Assembly: GCF_029109325.1 (NCBI RefSeq)
Contig: NZ_JAQKQJ010000015.1
Location: 214,039 to 278,038 of the forward strand
Length of the DNA: 64,000 nucleotides
Direction: 5' to 3'
Source of the DNA: Nodosilinea sp. PGN35
GTDB taxonomy: Bacteria > Cyanobacteriota > Cyanobacteriia > Phormidesmidales > Phormidesmidaceae
The notes under the pieces were generated by a model, which did no database searches, was not told where the DNA came from, and saw only the letters and a program-made list of their open reading frames with translations. Positions 7,641 through 16,140 of the stretch are shown piece after piece; position 1 is the first letter of the stretch, and every line of letters starts with the position of its first letter. The position numbers were made by a program, and so were the translations under genes.

Positions 7641-9542
7641 ATGACTTCAAAATCTGCCAATACTGCCCTGAAAATCATCCCTCTGGGGGGCCTGCATGAG
7701 ATCGGCAAAAACACCTGTGTTTTTGAAATCAACGACGAGATCATGCTGCTCGACGCCGGGCTGGCCTTCCCCACCGATGGCATGCACGGGGTCAACATTG
7801 TGCTGCCCGATGTCACCTACCTGCGGGAAAATCGCCACAAGATCAAGGGCATGATTGTCACCCACGGACACGAAGACCACATCGGCGGCATTGCCTTTCA
7901 CCTCAAGCAGTTCGACATTCCGGTGATCTACGGCCCTCGGCTGGCGATGGCCCTGCTAGAGGGCAAGCTGGAAGAGGCGGGGATGAGCGATCGCACCGAA
8001 CTGCGCCAGGTGCGCCCCCGCGAGACCGTGCGGGTAGGCAACTCTTTTCTGGTCGAATACATTCGCAACACCCACTCCATTGCCGACAGCTGCTCGGTGA
8101 TTATCCACACCCCCGTGGGCATTGTGGTGCACACCGGAGACTTCAAGTTTGACCACACCCCCGTAGACGGCGAAACCTTTGACATTCAAAAGCTGGCGGA
8201 GGCTGGCGAAAAGGGTGTGCTGTGCCTGGTGAGCGACTCCACCAACTCGGAGGTGCCCGGGCACACTCCCTCGGAGCGGTCGGTCTTCCCCAACCTCGAT
8301 CGCGAATTTTCTAAGGCCGACGGACGACTGATCGTCACCACTTTTTCGTCGTCGGTACACCGGGTCAACATGATTTTGGAGCTGGCCCAAAAGCACAACC
8401 GCAAGGTGTTTGTGGTGGGGCGCTCGATGCTCAACGTCATCGCCCACGCCCGCGACCTGGGCTACATTAAGTGCCCTGAAAGTCTGTTTTTGCCCCTCAA
8501 ATCCCTGGGGCACACCGCCGATGAGAACGTGTTAATTCTCACCACCGGCTCCCAGGGTGAGCCCCTGGCCGCCCTCACCCGCATTGCCGAAGATTCTCAC
8601 CGGCAGATCAAGGTCAAGCAGGGCGACACCGTGGTGTTCTCCGCCAACCCCATTCCCGGCAACACCATCTCGGTCGTCAACACCATTGACAAGCTGATGA
8701 TGCGCGGGGCCAAGGTGGTCTACGGCAAAGACAAAGGCATCCACGTCTCCGGCCACGGTGCCCAGGAAGACCAGAAGCTGATGCTGGCCCTGACTAAACC
8801 CAAGTACTTCCTGCCCGTCCACGGCGAGCACCGCATGCTGGTGAAGCACTCCGAGACCGCCCAGAGCATGGGGGTGCCCGCCGAGAACATGGTGATTATC
8901 AACAACGGCGACATTGTTGAGGTCAACCCCAGCGGTATCCGCATTGCCGGGCAGGTGCCCTCGGGCATTGAACTGGTCGATGCCTCTCGAGTTGGGGTCG
9001 TGGGCCGCGATGTGCTCAAAGAGCGGCAGCAGCTGGCCGAAGATGGCGTAGTGACCATTGCCGCCACCGTGGGCAGCAACGGCAAGCTAGTGGCCGACCC
9101 CACCGTCCAGATTCGCGGCGTGGCTCAGTCGATCTCCCAGGAGCGCTTCCAGGGCCAGGTGAAGCAGATTATCTCTCAGGTGCTGGTCACCAAAGGGGCC
9201 GAACTGCTGGTATCCAACGGCAACGGCAAGGCTGCCCTCGATCTAGACGCGCTCAAAGTAGCCCTCGACCAAGACCTGCGCCGTCTGGTGCGGCGAGAGC
9301 TGGACAAGCGCGACCCCATGCTGATTTTGCTAATTCAGGCAGCTGGGGTAGAAGGGGCGGTGCAATCACAGCCTGGGGCTGAACCAAAGCCTAAAGCTGA
9401 AGCTAAGGTTCAACGAAAAGCGCCGCCCAAGGCTGAGCCAGACAAGGCTGAGCCAGACAAGGCTGAGCCAGAACCGCAGCCCCAGGTGGCGACGGCTGAA
9501 CGGCGCACCCGCACTCGCGCCACGGCGGGTTCAGCGTCGTAG
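7641..9542 (+). CDS. rnj: Ribonuclease J
   Basis: Metallo-beta-lactamase/beta-CASP ribonuclease with endo- and 5'-exonuclease activity in RNA maturation and decay. I start it at ATG 7641 (633 aa), since LKIIPLGGLHEIGKN is the normal family beginning. An earlier in-frame ATG at 7539 would add 34 residues of non-family sequence. The zinc motif HGHEDH is at residues 75-80, with SVHR and GHGAQED further on. The last 60 or so residues are a Lys/Pro/Glu-rich tail containing a tandem AEPDK repeat, typical of the variable cyanobacterial RNase J tail. A strong terminator follows, and the next gene is the other main RNase gene, rne. Confidence 0.95.
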   Translation: MTSKSANTALKIIPLGGLHEIGKNTCVFEINDEIMLLDAGLAFPTDGMHGVNIVLPDVTYLRENRHKIKGMIVTHGHEDHIGGIAFHLKQFDIPVIYGPRLAMALLEGKLEEAGMSDRTELRQVRPRETVRVGNSFLVEYIRNTHSIADSCSVIIHTPVGIVVHTGDFKFDHTPVDGETFDIQKLAEAGEKGVLCLVSDSTNSEVPGHTPSERSVFPNLDREFSKADGRLIVTTFSSSVHRVNMILELAQKHNRKVFVVGRSMLNVIAHARDLGYIKCPESLFLPLKSLGHTADENVLILTTGSQGEPLAALTRIAEDSHRQIKVKQGDTVVFSANPIPGNTISVVNTIDKLMMRGAKVVYGKDKGIHVSGHGAQEDQKLMLALTKPKYFLPVHGEHRMLVKHSETAQSMGVPAENMVIINNGDIVEVNPSGIRIAGQVPSGIELVDASRVGVVGRDVLKERQQLAEDGVVTIAATVGSNGKLVADPTVQIRGVAQSISQERFQGQVKQIISQVLVTKGAELLVSNGNGKAALDLDALKVALDQDLRRLVRRELDKRDPMLILLIQAAGVEGAVQSQPGAEPKPKAEAKVQRKAPPKAEPDKAEPDKAEPEPQPQVATAERRTRTRATAGSAS

Positions 9543-9570
9543 CTTAACTGTCTGACTAAAGGCTTTGAGC

Positions 9571-9603
9571 AGGGTGGTGCGATCGCACCACCCTATTTTT
9601 TTT
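9571..9603 (+). terminator. Rho-independent terminator after rnj
   Basis: A perfect 24-nt palindrome (9571-9594) built around a HIP1 core GCGATCGC, giving a 10-bp stem with a GATC loop, followed by A and a run of eight T interrupted once. This is the strongest intrinsic terminator in the window. Confidence 0.9.
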
Positions 9604-10094
9604 GCGCTCCGGCCCGCTGATCTAACTCAGCCACTCAACAAAACAGGTGCGAATTTTCCCCACCTGTGCTAGAAAGATACGCAATATCATGTTGCTGCTT
9701 CTGCTTGGCGCTATAATGCACTCAGCAGGAGCTGATGTACCTGAGCAAAGGTGCATAGCAAGTGTCTTAAGCAGCTACACAACCTTAGCGCTAAGTGCTT
9801 CTGTCAGAATTTTTGTTCAGCTTGTGCGGTTTATCCCAAGCAGATCTAGCGCAAACGAGATCCACTACGAACAAGAATTCTCAGAACCGCCCGGTGCGTT
9901 AGAGGATCTGTGCAGGCCCTTAGGAATTGGGTTCGTCGCGGTGTCGCGGCGGGTTCTATTGCAAAACCTTTGCAGACGAGTTTTCCGATCGCTCAGTGGC
10001 GGTGTTGACGTGGCTGGTGAATGGCCAAATCACCCACTCAGGGCGGGAAAAGCAGACTTTATTCGCCCTGGTGAGCGTTGTATGAGGAATTTGG
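9604..10094 (+). other. Long leader region upstream of rne
   Basis: 491 bp between the rnj terminator and the rne start. It has no recognisable gene; a 157-codon open frame at 9647-10120 overlaps rne and shows no family features. Cyanobacterial rne transcripts are known to have long 5' leaders used for self-regulation by RNase E cleavage, so a leader function is the best reading. No promoter could be placed with confidence. Confidence 0.5.
10037..10075 (+). promoter_or_regulatory. Hairpin in the rne leader next to the ribosome-binding site
   Basis: CTCAGGGCG pairs with CGCCCTG(G)TGAG, a 9-bp stem with one bulged G. The loop is 18 nt, purine-rich then U-rich (CUUUAUU). It ends 8 nt before the GAGGA at 10084-10088. 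Its place and the U-rich loop suggest a role in rne autoregulation, by inference. Confidence 0.5.
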
Positions 10095-12230
10095 ATGCCG
10101 AAGCAGATTGTTATTGCTGAGCAAAACCGGATCGCTGCGGTTTTTTCTGAAGATCAGATTCAAGAGTTAATTGTGGCTACCGGTAGCCACCAGGTTAGTG
10201 ATATCTACCTGGGCACGGTCGAAAACGTGCTGCCCGGCATTGATGCCGCCTTCGTCAACATCGGCGACAGCGAGCGCAACGGCTTTATGCACGTTACCGA
10301 TCTTGGCCCCCTGAAGCTCAAGCGCAGCGCTGGCTCGATTACTGAGCTGGTTGTGCCCCAGCAAAAGGTGCTGGTGCAGATTATGAAAGAGCCCACCGGC
10401 AACAAGGGGCCGCGACTAACCGGCAACATTAGCCTGCCGGGGCGATATTTGGTCTTGATGCCTTCAGGGCGGGGAGTCAATCTATCCCGGCGCATTCGCA
10501 GCGAGAGCGAGCGCAACCGTCTGCGGGCCTTAGCGATTTTGATCAAACCAGCGGGCATGGGGCTGCTGGTGCGTACTGAGGCCGAAGGCATCAGCGAAAA
10601 TGCCATCATCGAAGACTTAGAAACCCTGCAAAAACAGTGGGAAAGCATTCAGCAGCAGGCGTTGAGCACCCGTCCGCCCGCCCTGCTCAATCGCGACGAT
10701 GACTTTATTCAACGGGTGCTGCGCGACGCCTACAACGCCGAAGTCAACCGCATTGTGACCGATTCGGCCACCGGCATGAAGCGGGTGAAGCAGCATTTGG
10801 CCAACTGGAGCGATGGTCAGGTGCCCGCCGGAGTGCTGATCGACCACCACCGCGAACGCATTCCCATTCTGGAGTATTTCCGCGTCAATGCCGCCATTCG
10901 CGAAGCCCTCAAGCCAAGGGTAGACTTGCCTTCTGGCGGCTACATCATCATTGAGCGCACCGAGGCGCTGACGGTAATTGACGTCAACTCGGGCTCGTTT
11001 ACGCGCTCGGCAACGGCCCGCGAAACCGTGCTGTGGACTAACTGCGAAGCCGCCGCCGAAATAGCCCGCCAGCTGCGCCTGCGCAACATAGCCGGGGTGA
11101 TTGTCGTTGACTTCATCGATATGGACTCGCGGCGCGACAAGCTGCAAGTGCTGGAGCATTTCACCAAGGCGCTGCGCTCTGACAAAGCCCGGCCTCAAAT
11201 TTCGCAGCTGTCTGAACTCGGCCTAGTAGAGCTGACCCGCAAACGCCAGGGTCAAAACATTTACGAGCTGTTTGGTCGCCCCTGCCCTACCTGCGGCGGG
11301 TTAGGCCATCTGGTGCATCTACCCGGTGAAGCGCCAACCGACGGCGACAACGAGGCTGCTCCCCGCGCCCTGGTGTCTGGGGGCAGTGCCCCGCCGCCGC
11401 TAGCTCCACTGCCAATGGCCGATTCAGACGGGTTTGATGGTCGCCCGGATCTACAAGAGCTAGATCTCGGCAATCACCCCAGCTATCAAGATAAGTCGGG
11501 CCGGGGCAACAACCGCCGTCGCCGCCGCCGCGACCCCCTACCCACCCGCAGCAACGGCAAAGAAGCCCCGGTGGTCAAAGACAGCGGCCCGGCCCCAGTT
11601 GACTTTAAAGATCCAGTCGAGTCAGTGCCGTCGGTGACCCCCAGAGCTGAAGATGAAAAGGCGTCTCCTCGCGGACGCGGGCGCACCGGGGGACGAAGCG
11701 ATTCCCCCAGCGACCCCTCCCGCAATCGCAAGCCCGCTGCTCCACCCCAAATGGTCACGGTAGAGATGACTCCCGATGAGCAGCGCATCTACGCCATGAT
11801 GGGCATTTCACCGATGGTGCTATCGACCCAGGAGGTTGCCGACCCACGCAATGTGGTGGTGTCGGTGGTGCTGCCCGGCCAGGCTCCTCCGGAAATTGTG
11901 GCGCTGGCATCGGCCAGCACCGCGACCGAAACCGCTGCTGAGGCCCCGAGCGCGGTGCTGACTGAAACCGTGGCAGAGCCTGAAACCCCATCGCCAAAGC
12001 CCTCTCCCAACCGCACGATTCGCACCCGCTCGGCTCGAGCCCAGGCCCAGGAGGTCGAGGCCCCCCCCTCGGAGGCGATCGCCGCCCCAGAGCCAGTTAT
12101 CGATCCGGCAATCAGCGCCAGTGTGAGCCCCGGCGAGGCTACCTCAGAAGCAGAGCCAGAGGCCGCTAGCAGTGTGCGCCGTCGTCGCCGCCGCCGGTCT
12201 TCCTCTGCGGGCGACGGTGGCGATGAGTAG
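10095..12230 (+). CDS. rne: Ribonuclease E/G
   Basis: Single-strand-specific endoribonuclease starting bulk mRNA decay and RNA processing. It is 711 aa. The S1 and catalytic core occupies residues about 1-410. The metal-binding aspartates are Asp296 in LTVIDVNSG and Asp339 in VVDFIDMDS, and the zinc-link motif CPTC is at 397-400. The rest is a poorly ordered Pro/Glu/Arg-rich tail ending in an arginine block followed by SSS. This matches the conserved C-terminal Arg-rich motif of cyanobacterial RNase E that is known to bind polynucleotide phosphorylase. The ATG at 10095 has GAGGA 6 nt upstream. rnhB follows 11 bp downstream. Confidence 0.96.
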   Translation: MPKQIVIAEQNRIAAVFSEDQIQELIVATGSHQVSDIYLGTVENVLPGIDAAFVNIGDSERNGFMHVTDLGPLKLKRSAGSITELVVPQQKVLVQIMKEPTGNKGPRLTGNISLPGRYLVLMPSGRGVNLSRRIRSESERNRLRALAILIKPAGMGLLVRTEAEGISENAIIEDLETLQKQWESIQQQALSTRPPALLNRDDDFIQRVLRDAYNAEVNRIVTDSATGMKRVKQHLANWSDGQVPAGVLIDHHRERIPILEYFRVNAAIREALKPRVDLPSGGYIIIERTEALTVIDVNSGSFTRSATARETVLWTNCEAAAEIARQLRLRNIAGVIVVDFIDMDSRRDKLQVLEHFTKALRSDKARPQISQLSELGLVELTRKRQGQNIYELFGRPCPTCGGLGHLVHLPGEAPTDGDNEAAPRALVSGGSAPPPLAPLPMADSDGFDGRPDLQELDLGNHPSYQDKSGRGNNRRRRRRDPLPTRSNGKEAPVVKDSGPAPVDFKDPVESVPSVTPRAEDEKASPRGRGRTGGRSDSPSDPSRNRKPAAPPQMVTVEMTPDEQRIYAMMGISPMVLSTQEVADPRNVVVSVVLPGQAPPEIVALASASTATETAAEAPSAVLTETVAEPETPSPKPSPNRTIRTRSARAQAQEVEAPPSEAIAAPEPVIDPAISASVSPGEATSEAEPEAASSVRRRRRRRSSSAGDGGDE

Positions 12231-12241
12231 GCGGTAGGCCG

Positions 12242-12874
12242 GTGGTTAGCGATCGCCCTCCGGCGGCCAAGATCGCTGGGGTCGATGAGGTGGGGCGAGG
12301 CTGTCTGTTTGGCCCCGTGGTGGCAGCGGCGGTGGTGCTGTCCCCGGATGCCTGTCTGCGGCTTCAAGCCCTGGGGGTAACCGACAGCAAGCGCCTCAGC
12401 GCTGCCCAGCGGGCCAGCCTGGTAGGGCCTATCCAGGCCCTAGCCACCGACTATGCCCTGGGGCTAGCCACAGTTCACGACATTGAGCGGCTCAACATTC
12501 TGCACGCCAGCCTGCTGGCCATGACCAGGGCGCTGCGCCGCCTCACCACGCCACCAGACTTATGCCTCATTGACGGCAATCAGCCGATCCGCAATCTAGG
12601 GCTCTCTCAGCAGACGGTGGTGCAGGGCGATCGCCTGCACACCGAAATTGCCGCCGCCAGCATTTTGGCCAAGGTGTGGCGCGATCGCCTGATCGTGCGC
12701 CTCGACCGCCGCTACCCCGGCTATCACTTGGCCCGCAACAAGGGCTACGGCAGCGCCGCCCACCGCCTAGCGCTGCAAACCCTGGGGCCAACCCCCCAGC
12801 ACCGCCGCTCCTTTAAAGGGTGCAGCCAGGGCCAGAGAACTGATAACGAATCCAGCCTGTACACCTCCGACTAG
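12242..12874 (+). CDS. rnhB: Ribonuclease HII
   Basis: Removes ribonucleotides from DNA and degrades RNA-DNA hybrids. It is 210 aa with a GTG start at 12242, 11 bp after rne, so it is probably cotranscribed. The active-site motif GVDEVGRG is near residue 13, and the other acidic residues are in LIDGN and in the HTEIAAASILAKVWRD segment. C-terminal HRRSFKGC is the family ending. The order rne-rnhB is conserved in cyanobacteria. Its last 4 bp overlap the convergent yccF-like gene. Confidence 0.95.
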   Translation: MVSDRPPAAKIAGVDEVGRGCLFGPVVAAAVVLSPDACLRLQALGVTDSKRLSAAQRASLVGPIQALATDYALGLATVHDIERLNILHASLLAMTRALRRLTTPPDLCLIDGNQPIRNLGLSQQTVVQGDRLHTEIAAASILAKVWRDRLIVRLDRRYPGYHLARNKGYGSAAHRLALQTLGPTPQHRRSFKGCSQGQRTDNESSLYTSD

Positions 12875-13245
12875 AGGGACTCAAAGCGTCTGCCAAAGGG
12901 AAACAGCGCCAGGGGCAGCAGCTTGATGTGCTGTTTGGCAAAGGGCAAACCGATGATGGTAATGGCCAGCAGCACCGCATGAAAGAGATGCACCAGGGCA
13001 ATTTCCCAGCCAAAGAAAAACAGCCACGCCACATTCAGCACAATGTTCAGCGTGCTGTTGGGGTTACTGGCTTCCACCAGCTTTCGCCCAAAGGGCGTCA
13101 TCGTAGCCGTGCCCAGCTTAATCGCCTGAATGCCAAAGGGAATGCCCACAATCGTCAGACACAGCGCTAGCCCGCCAAAAATGTAGCCCAACCCCGTCAA
13201 AAATCCGCCAAAAATGAGCCAGATAATGTTGCCCAGTAAACTCAT
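12871..13245 (-). CDS. YccF domain membrane protein
   Basis: 124 aa inner-membrane protein of the YccF (DUF307) family, function unknown. The N-terminal half has hydrophobic helices around LIFGGFLTGLGYIFGG, followed by the family repeat-like motif GIPFGIQAIKLG. A second copy of the pattern near residue 98 reads GLPFAKQHIKL. PFG motifs occur at residues 51 and 117. The two halves look like a duplicated YccF unit. It is convergent with rnhB and overlaps its last codons. Confidence 0.88.
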   Translation of the reverse strand: MSLLGNIIWLIFGGFLTGLGYIFGGLALCLTIVGIPFGIQAIKLGTATMTPFGRKLVEASNPNSTLNIVLNVAWLFFFGWEIALVHLFHAVLLAITIIGLPFAKQHIKLLPLALFPFGRRFESL

Positions 13246-13474
13246 TGCCGCTTCCTTGGGGCGATCGCCCCGCTGTGGTTATTGTCCCTGAACCCAGGGT
13301 AGACCAGGCGCGCCTGGCCGGTCGGCGCAGAGGCTTGGCCTGCAACCCGAGCCGCGACAACCTCTCTCAACCCAGTAATCACTGAACCTGTCCTCGCTTG
13401 AGCAATATTCTCTAAACGAATAGGGGCAGATACTCCCACAGTCGGCCATTGTTTGCTATGCTTAATGACCGAAT

Positions 13475-13556
13475 GCGGATGTGGCGGAATTGGTAGACGC
13501 GCTAGATTTAGGTTCTAGTGTCTTCGGACGTGAAGGTTCAAGTCCTTTCATCCGCA
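13475..13556 (+). tRNA. trnL: tRNA-Leu, anticodon UAG
   Basis: 82-nt class II tRNA. The acceptor arms GCGGATG (13475-13481) and CATCCGC (13549-13555) pair perfectly, with discriminator A at 13556. The anticodon stem is CTAGA/TCTAG, and the loop TTTAGGT puts the anticodon TAG at 13509-13511, which reads CUA. A short variable arm (TGTCTTCGGACG) and a T arm with GGTTCAAGTCC are present. CCA is not encoded. Confidence 0.97.
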
Positions 13557-13866
13557 TGGTGAATATAGCTGTCTTAAGCGATCGATAGCGTTTTGGCACA
13601 ATCGATCGACCCTTCTGCCGTATGTTTTATTGCGGCAGCGACGCGTTCGAAGACCCATAGTAGGGTCGGCTAGCTGTTGAGCGCTGGGTTTGTCCAGGCA
13701 TTTTACAGCGCAGATCTTCGGTTGATCAGGGCTACCTGCTGAAGTGAGTCACCGCCCCAAGGGACTTGTCCTCAGCAAGAGTTCCCAGACTTTACCATTT
13801 TTCACCTAAAAGGCTGACCCAGGCAGTTGCCCAAGTCAGCTGTGACGATCAAACCTTTTTAAGGTT
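13557..13866. other. Intergenic region after tRNA-Leu
   Basis: 310 bp with no gene or RNA that I recognise. It marks the change from typical GC-rich sequence to the AT-richer segment that follows. Confidence 0.4.
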
Positions 13867-14586
13867 TTAGAAATCGTACTTAGCCTGGCTCAAATTAAAC
13901 TCAAGAGAGTTATTTAAGGCAAACGGAATCCAAGCAAAGGAAAGTAAAAATTCGCCAATCTCATCCAGCATGAAAAGCTCCAACATTCCTAAACTTAAGA
14001 CCCTTGGAACAATCATAAATATGATCGAAAGAGCTACGAGCCATACTGCGCTAAGGGGAAACACAGGTACGCCCAATTGAGTATAGATTCGGCTCATTTT
14101 TTGACTTAACCGATTGCTGATCGGAATTAAAAAGCAGAAAAGCCCTACAAAAGCAACGCCGACAGTTCGCACATACTGGTGAATACCATCAATGTTGTGA
14201 ATATTAAACTCATTTTGGACATTCACAGCATTGAGAGATTCAGGGGTCACAATGCCAAAAATACGTTGCCCCCAGCTAATTTCTTCTCCGCCAACCAAGA
14301 ACATAAGAACTGCAAAAAATAGACACCAGAACCGAAGAGGAGCTGGTTTATTTTTAAAGCCAAAGGCAAAAATGGCTGCCGCAGAGAAGTAAAAAACTGC
14401 GCTCAGATTTTCAAGTGGCCCATCCTCCATGAAAATAAAATTTAGATTGGTGTTGTTGTGGCCAGCGATAAAGATACTAAACAAGTTAGTAGCCAGGAGC
14501 GTCACCAGAAAATTTAGCCAAATGTTGTACTTTCTTGAATCACTTTTTTGGTGAAGCTTAGGTTGAGAGGCGTTATGGACGGTCAT
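13867..14586 (-). CDS. Multi-pass membrane protein of unknown function
   Basis: 239 aa with about six or seven hydrophobic segments. The most conserved-looking portions are EDGPLENLSAVFYF after the first helix and GGEEISWGQRIFG near residue 97, followed by NVQNEFNIHN. This EEISWGQR plus N-x-x-x-E-x-N-x-H-N pattern recurs in uncharacterised bacterial membrane proteins; I do not know a function for them. Codon use and base composition are clearly AT-richer than in the neighbours, which suggests recent arrival. It stands alone, with non-coding flanks of 310 and 592 bp. Confidence 0.75.
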   Translation of the reverse strand: MTVHNASQPKLHQKSDSRKYNIWLNFLVTLLATNLFSIFIAGHNNTNLNFIFMEDGPLENLSAVFYFSAAAIFAFGFKNKPAPLRFWCLFFAVLMFLVGGEEISWGQRIFGIVTPESLNAVNVQNEFNIHNIDGIHQYVRTVGVAFVGLFCFLIPISNRLSQKMSRIYTQLGVPVFPLSAVWLVALSIIFMIVPRVLSLGMLELFMLDEIGEFLLSFAWIPFALNNSLEFNLSQAKYDF

Positions 14587-15178
14587 CGTTCCTCCTCGGG
14601 AAGACTAAAAAAGCAATTAATAAAGCTCTAATAAAGCTCTCAGTGAATGGCGTGCTTGTAGGGCTGCACCCTCTGGAAAGAACCCGCTGCGCTGGAGATG
14701 CACCGTCGAACTGCCAGCTATTTGAAGCGTTCTTAGACCTATGGAAAGTTAGCTCTGCTGCCCCAAGTTGGTTGGCTAGGGGCAATACTGTGATGCAGGA
14801 TTAAAAGCTAAATGACCATCCATAATCTAAATATCGGCTTTATTTAACTTTTAGTTAACCTGAATTTAATCACGGAGGCACGGCTATCGTGTGAAGCTAC
14901 CGTAAATATGGGTCCAAAAATATCTAGATTACGTGAAAATACGTAGACTAGTGAAGACCAATCTACGTATTAATACTGAGGCAACACATAAACTATGTTT
15001 TTGAAATTACTGCGCTCTAAATCTAGTAGAGCAGGCAAACAATAGACCTTGATCCTTGCATCGATGGTCTTCAGCCGCTGAGCTACAGTATTTTTATAAT
15101 TCCAGCATCAGTGACCTGATGCAAATTACTGAACTAGCCTAGGCAGTTCAGCTTTGATATTTGATACTAGCTCTGGCC
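14587..15178. other. AT-rich intergenic region with two hairpins
   Basis: 592 bp without a gene I can support. It holds a 10-bp perfect stem AATACGTAGA/TCTACGTATT (14938-14947 and 14962-14971, 14-nt loop) and a 7-bp stem GCATCAG/CTGATGC (15105-15111 and 15116-15122, loop TGAC). These could be small-RNA or transcript-end structures; no T-run follows either. Confidence 0.45.
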
Positions 15179-15451
15179 TCAGGGCCCTGAGAAAATAGCT
15201 TCTTCTAAATCTTGGCGGCTTAAGGAGTATTTGAAAACTCGCTGAATGTCTTTATCGTCTGCCCCGCTGCCAATGTAGCGCACCACAATGCAGTCGGTTT
15301 CAAGCAAAATCTCGGCTTGCCAGCGAGGGCGAATCACTTGCCAGCAGTGGAGATCGGCGCTGCTTTGGGTACAGCCTTGCTGCCGTAACCACGCCTCAAT
15401 ATCGGGCAAGGGATAGTTGTAGAGAGGAGTAGCCGCTGAGGGAAGTGTCAT
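15179..15451 (-). CDS. DUF3143 domain protein
   Basis: Small cytoplasmic protein found almost only in cyanobacteria and plastid-bearing organisms; function unknown. From ATG 15451 it is 90 aa and opens MTLPSAATPLYNYPLPDIE, the usual family start. An ATG at 15490 would add an unlikely tail, so I rejected it. Conserved parts are WLRQQGC, LHCWQV, WQAEI and the C-terminal FKYSLSRQDLEEAIFSGP. It lies 45 bp downstream of the DnaJ-like gene on the same strand, a neighbourhood also found in other cyanobacteria, so the two are probably cotranscribed. Confidence 0.92.
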   Translation of the reverse strand: MTLPSAATPLYNYPLPDIEAWLRQQGCTQSSADLHCWQVIRPRWQAEILLETDCIVVRYIGSGADDKDIQRVFKYSLSRQDLEEAIFSGP

Positions 15452-15496
15452 AGTCCAGGGTGTACAAAAAGAGAATGAACCGGTGAACATGCTCTG

Positions 15497-16108
15497 TTAG
15501 AGCCAGGTCGGGGACGCAGTAACCGGAGATCTTGATTTGGGAACCAGCGGCGGTAGAGATGGGGCAGTCAAAGCGTCGGCCTCTGGTAATACCTGTGTCT
15601 TTGATGCTTGCGGGGCTGAACGTTCTTCAGCCTCAGGGCTGTTTTGCTCAAGGGTTGCGCTTAGATCGGTGGCATAGTCTCCTCGGGTTAAGCCAACGGT
15701 AACTACCAGAGCCAGGCAGGCCACAAAGGTAAGACCTAAGATAAACAGGGCAAAGATTTCTCCCGCCGATAGAGGGCGATCGGTAGGGTCGAGGTACATA
15801 TTGGCAGGCTCTCGCCGGGGGGAAACCGCTGGACGGCTGAGCGGCTCTAAGGGCTGCATCACCGAGATGCGAGCGTACCCGACCTGCTGATCGTAGGCCC
15901 AGCGGCGATCGGGGCTACTGAGAATGGCGTAGGCCTCGTTGAGTTGCTGAAATTTTTCGGTGGCTTCGGTAGCGGGTAACTCGGTGGTGTCGGGATGGTA
16001 GAGCTTGCTGAGGTCGCGAAAAGCACGTCGAATTTGCTGGGGGCTAGCGGTGGGCTTGACCCCCAACTGGTCATAGTGGGTTTTCGGTTTTGGATTCGCG
16101 TCAGGCAT
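15497..16108 (-). CDS. DnaJ-domain protein with one membrane helix
   Basis: 203 aa from ATG 16108. An in-frame start at 16291 would run through the upstream gene and was rejected. The J domain spans residues about 10-75 with the HPD motif in KLYHPDTT, so it should stimulate an Hsp70 ATPase. A single transmembrane helix follows at about 118-142 (FALFILGLTFVACLALVV), then a Ser/Pro-rich tail. It lacks the glycine-rich and zinc-finger parts of a full DnaJ, so it is a specialised membrane-bound J protein. It sits between the YaaW-like gene 32 bp upstream and DUF3143. Confidence 0.9.
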   Translation of the reverse strand: MPDANPKPKTHYDQLGVKPTASPQQIRRAFRDLSKLYHPDTTELPATEATEKFQQLNEAYAILSSPDRRWAYDQQVGYARISVMQPLEPLSRPAVSPRREPANMYLDPTDRPLSAGEIFALFILGLTFVACLALVVTVGLTRGDYATDLSATLEQNSPEAEERSAPQASKTQVLPEADALTAPSLPPLVPKSRSPVTASPTWL

Positions 16109-16140
16109 AGCATCCCACAGGCAGGGCAAGGAGCAATAGG

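Noticed and set aside
9647..10120. 157-codon open frame before rne
   Set aside because: It overlaps the rne start, shows no family features, and is better explained as the rne leader.
13475..13556. tRNA-Leu as an integration site with a duplicated 3' end
   Set aside because: I could not find a second copy of the tRNA 3' end downstream and there is no integrase gene.
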